Assembly: GCF_000757605.1 (NCBI RefSeq)
Contig: NZ_JQAK01000002.1
Location: 58,702 to 112,136, forward strand
From: Candidatus Paracaedibacter symbiosus
GTDB taxonomy: Bacteria; Pseudomonadota; Alphaproteobacteria; Paracaedibacterales; Paracaedibacteraceae
Direction of reading: 5' to 3'
DNA length: 53,435 nucleotides
The position numbers and the translations under genes are program-made. Shown here in pieces: positions 9,642 through 19,800 of this stretch (position 1 is its first letter; each line of letters begins with the position of its first letter). Below the pieces are notes generated by a model, which saw only the letters and a list, made by a program, of their open reading frames with translations, was not told the origin of the DNA and searched no databases.

Positions 9642-9782
9642 ACTATTATATAGATTAGCTTTCCGGTACAACTCCTTGCTAGCTTATAGAAAAGAAGCAA
9701 ACAAAAAATAGTAACGAAGAGGAAATTGCTACATTAAAAAACTACTTGGTGGCTAATCTGCAGGCATCGTCATCAACTATGT

Positions 9783-10324
<542 letters not shown>

Positions 10325-10381
10325 CTACAGTTTACCGGACAGTATACATGAGATAATCTCAAAGAAAGAAAGTCCGGAAAA

Positions 10382-10672
10382 ATGTCCGATAAGAAACTCA
10401 ATTTCTATCCATCAGAATTTAAAGAATCAGCTGTTAAGTTAGCCATTGAATCAGACCATCCCATAGCTCAAACAGCAAAAGATTTAGGCATTAATGTCAA
10501 TACCTTGCATACATGGATTAGTAAATATTCTAAACCCAAAGAGGAAGCGATGCACACGAGCAATCATCATTTTGATGAAATAAAGCAATTGAAGAAAGAG
10601 TTAGCTCGGGTGACGCAGGAGCGCGATCTATTAAAAAAGGCTGCCGCGTACTTTGCCAAAGAATCCCTCTAA
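10382..10672 (+). CDS. IS3-family OrfA (helix-turn-helix transposase subunit)
   Basis: 96 residues: an N-terminal HTH (FKESAVKLAIESDHPIAQTA, then LGINVNTLHTWISKY) followed by a leucine-zipper-like helix (QLKKELARVTQERDLLKKA). OrfA of IS3 elements binds the terminal repeats and dimerises. Its 3' part contains a slippery heptamer at 10633-10639, from which ribosomes shift -1 to make OrfAB. Confidence 0.92.
   Translation: MSDKKLNFYPSEFKESAVKLAIESDHPIAQTAKDLGINVNTLHTWISKYSKPKEEAMHTSNHHFDEIKQLKKELARVTQERDLLKKAAAYFAKESL
10633..10639 (+). promoter_or_regulatory. Programmed -1 frameshift heptamer A-AAA-AAG
   Basis: In the OrfA frame the sequence is tta-aaa-aag; the heptamer A AAA AAG is in the correct phase for -1 slippage. 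After the shift the frame is open into orfB (...RYAWIKSHEGSFPISVMCQF), as expected for IS3 OrfAB fusion. Confidence 0.8.
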
Positions 10673-10674
10673 GG

Positions 10675-11518
10675 TACGCGTGGATTAAAAGTCATGAGGG
10701 CAGTTTCCCTATTTCAGTGATGTGTCAATTTATGAAAGTCTCTCGCAGCGGTTACTATGAATGGCTAACGAGACCGGAATCTGACAGGCAAAAACAAGAT
10801 GAGACATTACTTGAAATCATTGATTCCCTTTTTAAAGAAGGGCGCAGCACCTATGGAACGTGGCGGCTTAAAAGGAAATTAGCTCAGCAGAATAAGATTG
10901 TCAGTCGGCGTCAGATTGGTCGATTAATGGCGCAAAGTGGCAAAACGGAAATTTAAGACGACGACTGATTCAAAACATACCAATTTTATCTCGCCTAACC
11001 TATTGGAACGACAGTTTAATGTTGCTCAGCGAAACCGCTATTGGGTAGGGGATATAACGTATATCCCAACAGAAGAAGGTTGGCTCTATCTAGCCGTCGT
11101 CATGGATCTTTATTCTCGGCAAATCGTTGGTTGGTCTATGAGTAATAGTATGAAAGCTGAGTTGGTTAACAATGCTTTGCTCCTGGCTATTTGGAAGCGA
11201 AAACCAGCTAAAGGTCTCATCTGGAATACTGATCGGGGAAGTCAATATGCCTCAGATAGCCACCGCAACATTCTGTGTGACCATGGCATATTGCAGAGCA
11301 TGAGCGGTAAAGGAAACTGCTGGGACAATGCTGTTGCAGAAAGTTTCTTCCATACTGTGAAAACAGAGCTAACCCATCATTGCAAATTTAAAAACAGAGA
11401 GGAAGCCAAGCAGATGATATTTGAGTATATTGAGCTATTTTATAACCGAATCAGAATCCATTCGGCAAATAATTATTTGTCCCCAGTAGGTTATGAAATT
11501 AGGCAAAAATCTGCTTAA
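10675..11518 (+). pseudogene. IS3-family OrfB (DDE integrase), one internal frameshift
   Basis: Two overlapping frames make up OrfB. The first (through 10956) has the HTH_21-like region MCQFMKVSRSGYYEWLTRP..STYGTWRLKRKL. The second (from 10937) has the rve catalytic core with all three acidic residues: D in [11 protein letters not shown] in [10 protein letters not shown] and E in [12 protein letters not shown]. The frames are offset by one base near 10939, which should inactivate the protein. This is separate from the programmed orfA/orfB shift. Confidence 0.85.
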
Positions 11519-11697
11519 CAACTTGTCCGGTAAACTATTGACACATCAGGGGCGTCATTCTTGATGGAAAGCCGAGGCCTATCTACTCGTCATCATTCGG
11601 GATATTCGGGCTATATGGTTGGGTATATAAAACATTATTAATTGTCTCTACGGGGGCACGGGCAATAGTAAAAAAAACACTTTTTTATATTGTTGAA

Positions 11698-12408
11698 ATG
11701 AAGAATTACAATTACAGAAAAGGAAACGTTATAGGAAATAACTATAAGAAAATTAAGGCTATATTATTGATGAGTACAATAAATCTTTGTTGGCAAGTCC
11801 CAACTTTGGCAATGGATAATCCCAATCCTATGGGTAAAATAGTAGCCGATCATGAGGATTGCCACCTGCAAAGGCAATTGCTTCTAATCAAACAACGCAT
11901 AGGGGAAGATACATCATCTGAGAATCTAGCTGTAGAGGCTTTGGTGGTTGATCAAGGAATGCAACCATTGCTTGCCATAGAGCCCCTTAATAATTCCCCA
12001 AGCTCTAACTTTACTGAAAGTGCTGTCTATACTACCGGAAATAACCCTTTTGAATGGGTTCCAACTGAAATATATTATCAAATTTTTCAGTTTCTAGATT
12101 CACATTCAGCCAAGCAAGCTGCATTGACTTGTCATGCCTTTAATGATTTGGAAAAATTAACAAGAAGACAGTTAAAGGTCAATACTTTGATCACAAATGA
12201 GAAGCTCATAGAAATTGCAGCAAAGTACCTAAACCTCACCTCATTGGATCTGGCAGGGTGTAGACAAATCACGGATGCAGCTCTTATCAAGGTGGCTGAG
12301 AGTTGCCCAAACCTCACCTGACTGAGTCTGTCGTTGCGTGGCCAGATCACGGATGCAGCCATCATTAAGGTGGCTAAGATGCGTCCAAATCTTAAAATCA
12401 ATCGATAA
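11698..12408 (+). pseudogene. Exported F-box / cysteine-type LRR protein with an in-frame TGA
   Basis: Signal-peptide-like start with a long basic n-region (hydrophobic AILLMSTINLCWQV, then TLAMD). After about 75 variable residues comes an F-box (NPFEWVPTEIYYQIFQFLDS, then KQAALTCHAFNDL), then cysteine-containing LRRs of the Skp2/AMN1 type (LTSLDLAGCRQITDAALIKV, then AESCPNLT). A TGA at 12319-12321 stops the frame at residue 207, but the same frame continues LSLSLRGQITDAAIIKVAK..PNL to a TAA at 12406-12408. F-box proteins recruit substrates to eukaryotic SCF ubiquitin ligases; a bacterial exported one implies host targeting. The truncated product keeps the F-box and may still be functional. 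No strong ribosome binding site. The 150 bases upstream, after the IS3 element, hold no recognisable gene. Confidence 0.75.
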
Positions 12409-12497
12409 GGCACTAAAAACCTTTCTGATAGCTGTGATCTTGTAACCATTTAATTGGTAGTTTAAAGAGAAACAGCTTGTTGTTTGTTCCAATGCAA

Positions 12498-13335
12498 GGA
12501 AGCGTCAAGTTAACGTAGGCAAGAAATCTCTATAGTGATAGAAATGGGAAAAAGGTTTAAGGGTTGAAGCATGACATTAACAGCCGTTCCTCGTTGTCAT
12601 CGATTTCCTATTTCCATTATTAGCCAAGCTGTATGGATTTATCATCGGTTTAACAACATCTATCGAGATATTGAGGAACAGATGGCTTACCGTGGGTTTC
12701 AAGTCTCTTATGAAACGATTCGTTCTTGGAGTATTAAATTTTCAAGCCATTTCAGAAACGTTATTAAAAAGCGAGAGAGAAAACCTTCGGATAAGTGGCA
12801 CCTTGACGAAATGACAGTGAAGGTCAATGGAGAGATATTTATCTTGTGGCGTGCCGTGGATTGTGAGGGATATGAACTGGATGTCTTTCTTCAGAAACGT
12901 CGGAATAAGAAAGCGGCAATTCGGTTTTTAAGCCGGTTATTAGACAGTTATCCTACCCCTAGAGTCATTGTCACAGATAAATTGAAAAGCTACAAAAAAC
13001 CAATACAAGCTATGTGTCGAGGAACTCAACACCGATCCCATAAAGGATTAAACAATCGAGCTGAAAATGCTCATTTACCTACACGCCGTAAAGAAAAACG
13101 TTTGATTAAGTTTAAAATCCCCTCAGGGTGTGCAGAGAACATTAGCCATTATGGGAAAAGTTCGTAATCTTTTTGCCATAGGGGTGGGGCGATATTTGAA
13201 AAAAGCATCTGAGAGAAGAGATGCTTTTAGAGCCGCTTGCACCATCTGGCCTGAGGCGGCTCAAGGCCTCCTTCGCGTCTAATGAGTCCATTTGAGAATA
13301 TCTTTTGCATCTTCGATAGTTAACTTGACGCTTCC
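12498..13335 (+). mobile_element. IS6-family insertion sequence, 838 bp, perfect 17-bp terminal inverted repeats
   Basis: The left end 12498-12514 reads GGAAGCGTCAAGTTAAC and 13319-13335 is its exact reverse complement. The size and single transposase fit IS6. Flanking 8-mers (12490-12497 and 13336-13343) do not match, so no target duplication survives. The right end abuts an IS5-family transposase fragment on the other strand, whose other half is not found on the left side, so a deletion or rearrangement accompanied insertion. Confidence 0.85.
12571..13282 (+). pseudogene. IS6-family transposase (IS240-like), one-base frameshift near the end
   Basis: DDE transposase: first Asp in KWHLDEMTVKVNGE, second in VIVTDKLKSY, Glu in NNRAENAHLPTRRKEK. 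The frame breaks after IKFK; the listed 198-residue product ends in a nonsense tail (IPSGCAENISHYGKSS). Removing one A from the AAAA run near 13115 restores the family ending SPQGVQRTLAIMGKVRNLFA..YLKKASERRDAFRAA to the TAA at 13280-13282. Homopolymer error or true inactivation cannot be told apart here. Confidence 0.88.
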
Positions 13336-13550
13336 CAGAATTCCATTCATAACAGCTCTGGTCTCAACAGATCGCGGGCGGCCTTTACCAACTTTTTGTT
13401 CTAATTGATCTTTAATTAAGGCCCATTGAGATGCTGTTAAATCACTTGAATAATCTTGATCTTGATTCATTATAATCCTCTCACTTTGTATAATCTAAGT
13501 GATAGGAATCTATCATAGTTTAGTCTGAAATCTATTTTTTGGACAGGCTC
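13336..13550 (-). pseudogene. IS5-family transposase N-terminal fragment
   Basis: The minus strand starting at ATG 13470 reads SDLTASQWALIKDQLEQ and RPRSVETRAVMNGIL, the DUF4096-like N-terminus of IS5-family transposases, then runs into the IS6 end at 13335 (the tail GSVKLTIEDAK is chimeric). Upstream the element end GAGCCTGTCC (as minus strand) lies at 13541-13550. The catalytic domain is gone. Confidence 0.8.
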
Positions 13551-13737
13551 TAATGCAAGATGATGGAATAACCAAGATGCTGAATTGCATCTTGGATACT
13601 TCATCCTGAATACTTTTACCAAACTTGGTATGCCTAAATCTGCTAAAATGTAGCAAGTTTGGGGAAAAGGGAGAGTTCTATCCTTACTCTACATTTATGC
13701 AACAACGCCAGGCAACTCAATAGCTTCTTTAACCTTT

Positions 13738-14256
13738 CTAATCTACTGATTTACTTCTACTTTCTCTGGCAAGATTCACAAGAGCGTCCATCTTATAAGG
13801 TACTTTATCAGCAATATTTTGTACTATACGATCGATCCATAACAATTTCTCTGGCCCTGTAACAACTAATGTATTAGAAAGCAGCAGCCCCTCAGGTGTT
13901 TCTTCTATAACATGAGTATCGTACATCTCGGCACCAGGGAAGGTTGTGCAGTCTGTAAATTTCCGACCTTCTTTAACCTCAGTAAGTACTATCTTAACTG
14001 GATTGCCACCTTTTGGTTTTAACATAAAAAAGTTCCCAACCTCGAATGGGCCTTCCATTTTGGAATAATCGATTCCTTTGTTCCATTGTGGCCAGGTGTT
14101 AACGTCTTTCCATAAATGCCATATGTCTTCTTTGTTTACATCTGAATAAAGTTTGCTAAATGATCTTGTCCACATCGTCTCCTCTGTAGCTTTTGTAACT
14201 GTAGTGAAAGAAATTAGTAAGGATAAAAAACTAAAAATTTTGAAAATAGCTGTCAT
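13738..14256 (-). CDS. Exported SRPBCC-fold (polyketide cyclase-like) protein
   Basis: About 172 residues with a signal peptide (MTAIFKIFSFLSLLISFTTV, then TKA) and a START/Bet-v1-like SRPBCC domain: the helix WHLWKDVNTWPQWNKGIDYS and EVGNFFMLKPKGG are typical of polyketide_cyc2 proteins, which hold hydrophobic ligands in a cavity. I start it at the second ATG (14256) because the GGAG site sits 7 bases before it and too close to the first ATG (14262). It lies downstream of the MarR gene on the same strand, with 334 bases between that include a possible operator. A truncated paralogue sits on the other side of marR (15036-15233). The ligand is unknown. Confidence 0.78.
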   Translation of the reverse strand: MTAIFKIFSFLSLLISFTTVTKATEETMWTRSFSKLYSDVNKEDIWHLWKDVNTWPQWNKGIDYSKMEGPFEVGNFFMLKPKGGNPVKIVLTEVKEGRKFTDCTTFPGAEMYDTHVIEETPEGLLLSNTLVVTGPEKLLWIDRIVQNIADKVPYKMDALVNLARESRSKSVD

Positions 14257-14333
14257 TTTCATTCTCCATAAAATTTATATTAATCAATTAATTTAACCAT
14301 TTTTGGATACATTAAGGGAGTATACCCTATTTA

Positions 14334-14356
14334 TGTATACAAATATACTATATACA
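14334..14356. promoter_or_regulatory. Possible MarR operator (TGTATA-N11-TATACA)
   Basis: In the AT-rich gap upstream of the SRPBCC gene, TGTATA (14334-14339) and TATACA (14351-14356) form a dyad spaced like a MarR-family operator. It is about 80 bases before the SRPBCC start. Identification rests on symmetry and on the neighbouring marR gene only. Confidence 0.4.
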
Positions 14357-14590
14357 AGTTTACTAAATAGTCAATAACATTTCTATCCATATTTGCATAG
14401 ACTCCACCAATTTATTGATAAAATTTGAAAATCAGCTTTCTACACCTGCAACATTTCTACCTATATTTGATAAGTATCGGGTGGATCTCCGTTTATTCTA
14501 TGGTGTTTTTCAGCTATTAGCTGATAAGCACTTCATGGTGTGCTGTCAGCGCGCACTTATTTTCTATTTATTTGCCATTTCCATCAATCA

Positions 14591-15043
14591 TCAACTATCT
14601 GCAACTAATTTTTTCAAAATCTGGATCAATAACTGTTTATCGCGTTCTAATACTTTTCCAAAGAATTCAGCATCAATTTTTTCTACGATGGGAACTAGTT
14701 GATATACCAAATCTTTTCCTTTATCTGTGAGAAATACACTTTTGGCACGGGTGTCTGTTTTAAGTTCAAATCGGTGTACCAACCCTTGAGCAACCAGCTT
14801 CTTAAGAGATTTAGACACTGTCATTTTATCGAGCTTGGACCAATTTATAATGAGGGTTTGTGTCGTATCATAGTTATGCGCTTTAAACCACAGGAGAAGT
14901 GCCATTATTACAAATTGGGAATGAGAAATATTATACGGATCTAACGCTTTCTTAATGAGCCGCTGCCAAATAATGGTTGCTTGCCATAGCGAAAACCCAG
15001 GACTATCTTCTGGCCTATCGAAACCAAATGGTGGATCAAACAT
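14591..15043 (-). CDS. MarR-family transcriptional regulator
   Basis: A 150-residue winged-helix regulator. The N-terminal helix (FSLWQATIIWQRLIKKAL) and the HTH-wing segment LDKMTVSKSLKKLVAQGLVH, then RAKSVFLTDKGKDL, are diagnostic of MarR. The ATG at 15043 is chosen because GGAGG lies 9 bases upstream. The start overlaps the end of the truncated SRPBCC-like frame at 15036-15233. MarR proteins usually repress an adjacent gene and release DNA on binding a small hydrophobic ligand, which fits the SRPBCC neighbour; that link is inference. Confidence 0.9.
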   Translation of the reverse strand: MFDPPFGFDRPEDSPGFSLWQATIIWQRLIKKALDPYNISHSQFVIMALLLWFKAHNYDTTQTLIINWSKLDKMTVSKSLKKLVAQGLVHRFELKTDTRAKSVFLTDKGKDLVYQLVPIVEKIDAEFFGKVLERDKQLLIQILKKLVADS

Positions 15044-15233
15044 GCCTATTATCCTCCGCAAAATTTACAAGGCCATCAATTTTATCAAGTATTTTATCAG
15101 TAATGCTTTGTTCCATGAAATTAATCCATAATAATTTCTGTGATCTTATATAACAAGCAGTGGTTCCGTCAACTTGTTGAGTTGAGTAAGGAAGAGATGT
15201 AGAGTTCTCTGTTAAAAATAGCATTTTTCTCAT
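15036..15233 (-). pseudogene. C-terminal remnant of a second SRPBCC protein gene
   Basis: The last 40 residues (QKLLWINFMEQSITDKILDK, then IDGLVNFAEDNRH) align with the end of the SRPBCC protein at 13738-14256 (EKLLWIDRIVQNIADKVPYK, then MDALVNLARESR). The N-terminal part of this frame is unrelated and begins where an ISAs1 fragment lies. The original order on the minus strand was probably SRPBCC - marR - SRPBCC. Confidence 0.65.
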
Positions 15234-15546
15234 GAGGCAATGCGCTAATGTTACTGCCCAATGGCGTTATTATCTCTCAAGCCATCCTGCTAACCACCAA
15301 CAATTGCCAGATTATATCCACAACCATTGGGGCGTTGAAAACAAGCTTCATTGGGTCTTGGATGTCCATTTAAAAGAAGACGATGATCGCAAAGCAGAGC
15401 GCCAAAGTGCCAAAGCATTTGCCATTCTTAAACGCATGAGCTTGAACATTATTCGTTCCAAGGATGGCTAAACAAAGGGCAGTTTGCGAGGTAAATTTAA
15501 AAAAGCTGACTGGGATACTGACTATTTGTTAAGCCTATTGGTCTAG
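15232..15546 (+). pseudogene. ISAs1-family transposase C-terminal fragment
   Basis: IHNHWGVENKLHWVLDVHLK, then EDDDRKAERQSAKAFAILKR, is the C-terminal signature of ISAs1 (H-repeat type) transposases. An in-frame TAA (15469-15471) interrupts it, and the same frame goes on TKGSLRGKFKKADWDTDYLL to a TAG at 15544-15546, the normal end of the family. The N-terminal part is absent. Confidence 0.85.
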
Positions 15547-15916
15547 AAACAAAGCTTTCTATTGAACGATGATGCGGGGAAATTTCTTAAGGTTACCCGT
15601 ATGTTTAACTCACATTAATAACGCTTTAAATACAAATTATAAGCCCTCAATTTTAATAGCTGGGAGCCATTTTAACGTTTTTAATGATAACCTACCCTAT
15701 TTTTCATCCTAACCATAGAACTGGGCAAACATCAATTGGTTTCATGCAATTGCCCTGCTACTCACATGGGTGGATTTACTCATTTAACCGCCTCCAAAAT
15801 AGGGGGGCTAACTTTCTACTGGTTGCTAGTTTGGGGGAAGGAGAAAATTGTTGAAAATGCGAGAGAAACCAATACATTAAAAGCCCCGTAATTTTTTGTA
15901 ATTTCAAAGTGCTAAT
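15547..15916. other. Gene-free stretch between two IS fragments
   Basis: About 370 bases without a convincing reading frame, promoter or repeat. It probably consists of decayed IS ends. Confidence 0.4.
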
Positions 15917-16312
15917 ATGAAGATTGACCGGCATTCCCCTAAAAAATCTAGGATTCCTGTACAGCTGACGCAAAAAGAGTTTGATGAATTTATCTGTGAG
16001 GCCATTCCAAAACTAAAAAGGGGCCCAGAAGGTAAAGTTCCCAGAAGCAAGATTTTTAACTATATTCTCAAGCTGGTTTACACTGGGGGCCAATGGAAGG
16101 AGCTGCCAATTGATAAGGATGAGACTGGTAAACCCAACATCAAAGAAAATACCAGAAACCAAAAGAAAACCAAGCGCGGACGCAAAAGGCTCTACAGCGA
16201 AGAAATCTTTGAAAAAAGATCCGAAAACGTCGAGCGAGTCTTTGCCTGGGAGGATAAGTTCAAGCGCCTGTTGATCGGTTTTTTACAAAAAAGAAGAAAT
16301 GGCTCTAAATAA
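15917..16312 (+). pseudogene. DDE transposase with internal deletion
   Basis: The first 75 residues (YILKLVYTGGQWKELPIDKD) look like the N-terminus of an IS4/IS5-type transposase, and residues about 86-125 (RGRKRLYSEEIFEKRSENVE, then RVFAWEDKFKRLL) like its C-terminus. The catalytic middle is missing, so this is a deletion derivative that kept its frame. I cannot name the subgroup. Confidence 0.65.
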
Positions 16313-16729
16313 ATATTCATGCACCACAACCCCTTGCCTGCAGGCAATTGGGCCTGCTTTAAGGTTCGCTTGAGCTTTTTTGCACAACCACCAGATGCTA
16401 TCAATTACTAATTTCGCATGAAGTCAACAGGAATTTATTGGTTAGAATTATCTACTTTATCTTTTTCCATTTATGGGAAATTTTTTATACAAGAATAATA
16501 ATGGTTTTTTGTTTACTTTTTAGTAAACTCCCTTGCAAGCAAAAAGGAGTATATTGCGTTGGGCACGACATATCCAATATCTGTGCTAGCACTTTATTTT
16601 ATTCCTTTTTTTCTAGCTTACTACCAAAGCAACATTCCAAAATTTCTTAATCAGATGCTTCCTAATAAAGGAAGACGCCTTATACCTTACACCTTCCTTC
16701 TAATACTAAAAAACTTATAGGAAATAATA
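16313..16729. other. Gene-free stretch upstream of a small ORF
   Basis: About 420 AT-rich bases. A 70-residue frame at 16438-16650 has no homology I recognise and no ribosome binding site, and I do not regard it as a gene. The promoter for the LRR/Sel1 gene should lie in the last part. Confidence 0.35.
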
Positions 16730-16852
16730 ATGAAGGCTATTCTCCTGGCAGCTGCTGCCCTTAACAAGACAGCCTTAGAAGAACAAGAGCTATGCTTTGC
16801 AAAAGGCTATCAAGAAATTAACAATGACTGTTCATCCAAAACTACTTATTAA
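16730..16852 (+). CDS. Possible 40-residue small protein upstream of the LRR/Sel1 gene
   Basis: ATG at 16730 preceded by ATAGGAAATAAT; the product starts MKAILLAAAALNKTALEEQE and ends CSSKTTY before a TAA, 21 bases before the next start. The hydrophobic start is short. It could be a leader peptide or chance; nothing recognised. Confidence 0.3.
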   Translation: MKAILLAAAALNKTALEEQELCFAKGYQEINNDCSSKTTY

Positions 16853-16873
16853 CTACTTTATAGGATACAACTC

Positions 16874-19800
16874 ATGAAACAACGGCACAATAGTCTTCTT
16901 ACTCTTGCTTTAAGTTTACTTCTTGGTACCAGGGTATGTTGCGTCGCCTCACAGGCAATGGAAAATCCATCAAGTATTGATTTAGCAAATATTACCAGCA
17001 CATCTTTAAGCCTTAAAGGAAGGAAGATTGGAGATGCTGAGGTGCAGGTATTAGCTAGAAATACCACACTTATCTCCCTGGATTTAAGTGACAACGAGGT
17101 TGGAGATGTGGGCGCAAAGTTCTTGGCTAGAAATACTACGCTTACCTCCCTGGATTTAAGTAATAACAAGGTTGGAGATGCGGGTGCACAGTCCTTTGCT
17201 AAGAACACTACCCTCACTTCCCTAAATCTAGAAAATAATAATGTTAGAGATACAGGAGCAAGAGCTCTCCTTACCTCTTTAAGAGCTCAAACGAATTTAA
17301 GAAAATTATCTTTAAACTGGCCAAGCAGCACTAATAAAGCTGAGGTTAAACGTCTTTTAGATTGCAATAAAGCAATGCTAGAAAACAGCATACGGCAAAT
17401 TTCTCCCTTTGCATTTCTTGTGTCCCAGCGCGAACAAGAGCTTTCCCTCTCTATGACCGCTCCTACCTCTCAGTCTATAAAAGAAACATCCGTTCCGGCT
17501 GTCATTTCTCCAGCATTACCAGACAAACCTTCTGAAACCAAAGTAGATAAGGACAAACAGATATCGGAGTTTATTGCCTCACTTATTAGAAAAGACCCCT
17601 CACTTATTAGAAAAGACCCAAGAGTCAGAGCCGAACAGAGACACCGACAAGAAACCATAAGTGCTTCTCAACCTCCAAACTTCGTAACCCCCCCGCGTCG
17701 TTTAGACCCTTCTCAGGCAAAAATCCAGCAATTAGAAAAGGAAAAAGTACAGGTTGAGGAAACTCTCTCCTCTGTGATGCAAGCTCACTCTTCTACTATG
17801 CAAGCTTATGATGACCTTCTCGAACGGCAAAGCATTCTTGCCACTTCCTATCAACATGTCTTTGAGCTTTTGCAGGAAGCTGCCGGCCAGGAAAATCCCC
17901 TTATCCAAATGGCTTTAGGGCTATCTTATCAGTTAGAGCTTGTGCCATCTCCTCGCCCTGCAGTGGCCTTAGAATATTTTGCTAAAGCTTTGGCACAAGG
18001 CGAAAGCCGGGCTTTCACCTTTATTCAACAGGAAGCTGAGAAAGGGGAAAAGGAAGCCCAATACCTATTGGGACAAGCCTATGAAAAGGGGCAGAGCACT
18101 GAAGAAGACCTCAAACAAGCTGTCACTTGGTATAGTAAAGCTGCCCAACAACACCATTTTCTTGCTCAAAAGCGCCTTACCGCCCTTCAAAGTGTAGAAT
18201 TGGAAAAAGCTGCCCAAGAAGGCGACCGTCAGGCACAATATGAGCTCGCTCAAGCGTACTACTATGGAAATGGCTTGCCTTTAAATATTGATGAAGGCAT
18301 TACCTGGTTTAAACGTGCAGCAGAAAATCATCATGCGCCTGCTCAGCTCTTTTTAGCCCGTCTTTACGAAAAAGGTGAACATGTGTCGCAGGATTCCACA
18401 CAAGCCTGTGAGTGGTATGATAAAGCCCTACAGCAAGGTGAAGAAAAAGCCCTTATTGGCTTGAAGGCCCTTGCCCAGAATGGTTCTATAGAAGCTTGTT
18501 ATGCTTTAGGCCAAGCGTTTGAGAAAGGGCAAGGAGTTGCCCAAGATCTTCTGCAAGCGCGCCAATGGTATGAAGGTGCAACCTTACAAAACCATGCTCC
18601 TTCTTTGTATGCATTAGGGGCTCTGACTGAGGACGGACGCGATCAGAACTTTAACAAAGCAGAGGAGATTCTTGCACTTTATCAGAAGGCTTATACCTAC
18701 TATGATCAAGCTCAGCATTTAAGTCATCCTCAAGCTACTTTTGCTTTATGGCGAGTAGCGCAAACAAGAGATTCCCTGAAGGATATTAAAACGCCCGAGC
18801 TGAGACGCAATCTCTTATTAAAGAAGCTTCAAACCGTCTTGCCTGCCTCTTTAAGCCCTGATGTACTTTATAAGGTGGCGTATTTGGCTGAGATCATGCG
18901 CTTGGGGTTCCAGGAAGGACCACAAGAAGCCCTTTTCCAAGCTCTTTATGATTTAGGCCACTTTCCCCGACACAGTCATCAAAGCCGTGCAGTCCTAGAC
19001 ATGCTCATCCATTTAATTAACTCAGAAGAATTCAATGCAGATGCTTTAGATGAGCAGGAAGATAATTTCAGGCTTACGGCCTTAGGACGTATCTGCCGCG
19101 GTATTCATCTCATTAAGGAACCCTCATCATTAATAGCTCCTGATCAACTCCCCCCTCGCTTGCGTGTTGCATCCGATGGGATAAGGGATGTGCGTGTGGA
19201 GGTTTTCAATTGTTTGTTTAAACAAGATCAAGCCACCAGTCATTGGCCGGCTTTTGAGCAGTCTATCCATCGTCTGTTAGGTTACTTTGATCAAGGCGTC
19301 ACAGCAGGGAAGATCACTGCAGAGATGCTGTATGATGAAGAGTTTGATGAGCATGGAACCCGTAAGGCTTTAGAAGATTTATTGCGTGGTGGTAAGGTTG
19401 GGCGTCCTTCTGCTCGCTTTGCCAACCGGTTGATTCAGATCGAGCCGTTAATCTTGCAACTTGATGAAGGAACACGGTTTGCTCAATTGTCTTCGTGGGC
19501 ACTTGCAGGTCTTCATTGCAGCACGCGTGCAGAGAAGGAAACGTACGATTTTTATGTCCGTTATATGAGTGAAGGCCAAAACCTTGACAAGGAAGAGTTA
19601 AGCCTGGAGATGCGCATTGCCCTAACCTTGGCAGATCTACGTAAGCAACTTATAAGCCGACTTGTTCCTATGGACGAAGTCGAGCGCTTGCATCAGGTGG
19701 CGTACTTGGAGAAGAAAGCAGGGCCTCTGCTTGCCTTGGTAGGTGATGCTGAAGCGTTTCAAGACATACATGAAATTATTGTCAAAACTGTCTATAAAAG

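Noticed and set aside
10675-11518. The OrfB break as programmed frameshifting
   Set aside because: The slippery heptamer for programmed shifting is at 10633-10639. The break near 10939 has no slippery sequence and lies inside the protein.
13571-13600. Hairpin CCAAGATGC/GCATCTTGG as a terminator
   Set aside because: The 9-bp stem is good but no T-run follows on either strand, and it does not directly follow a gene end.
14415-14944. Two plus-strand frames (95 and 81 residues) opposite marR
   Set aside because: They are antisense to the clear MarR gene and its upstream region, with no similarity or start signals.
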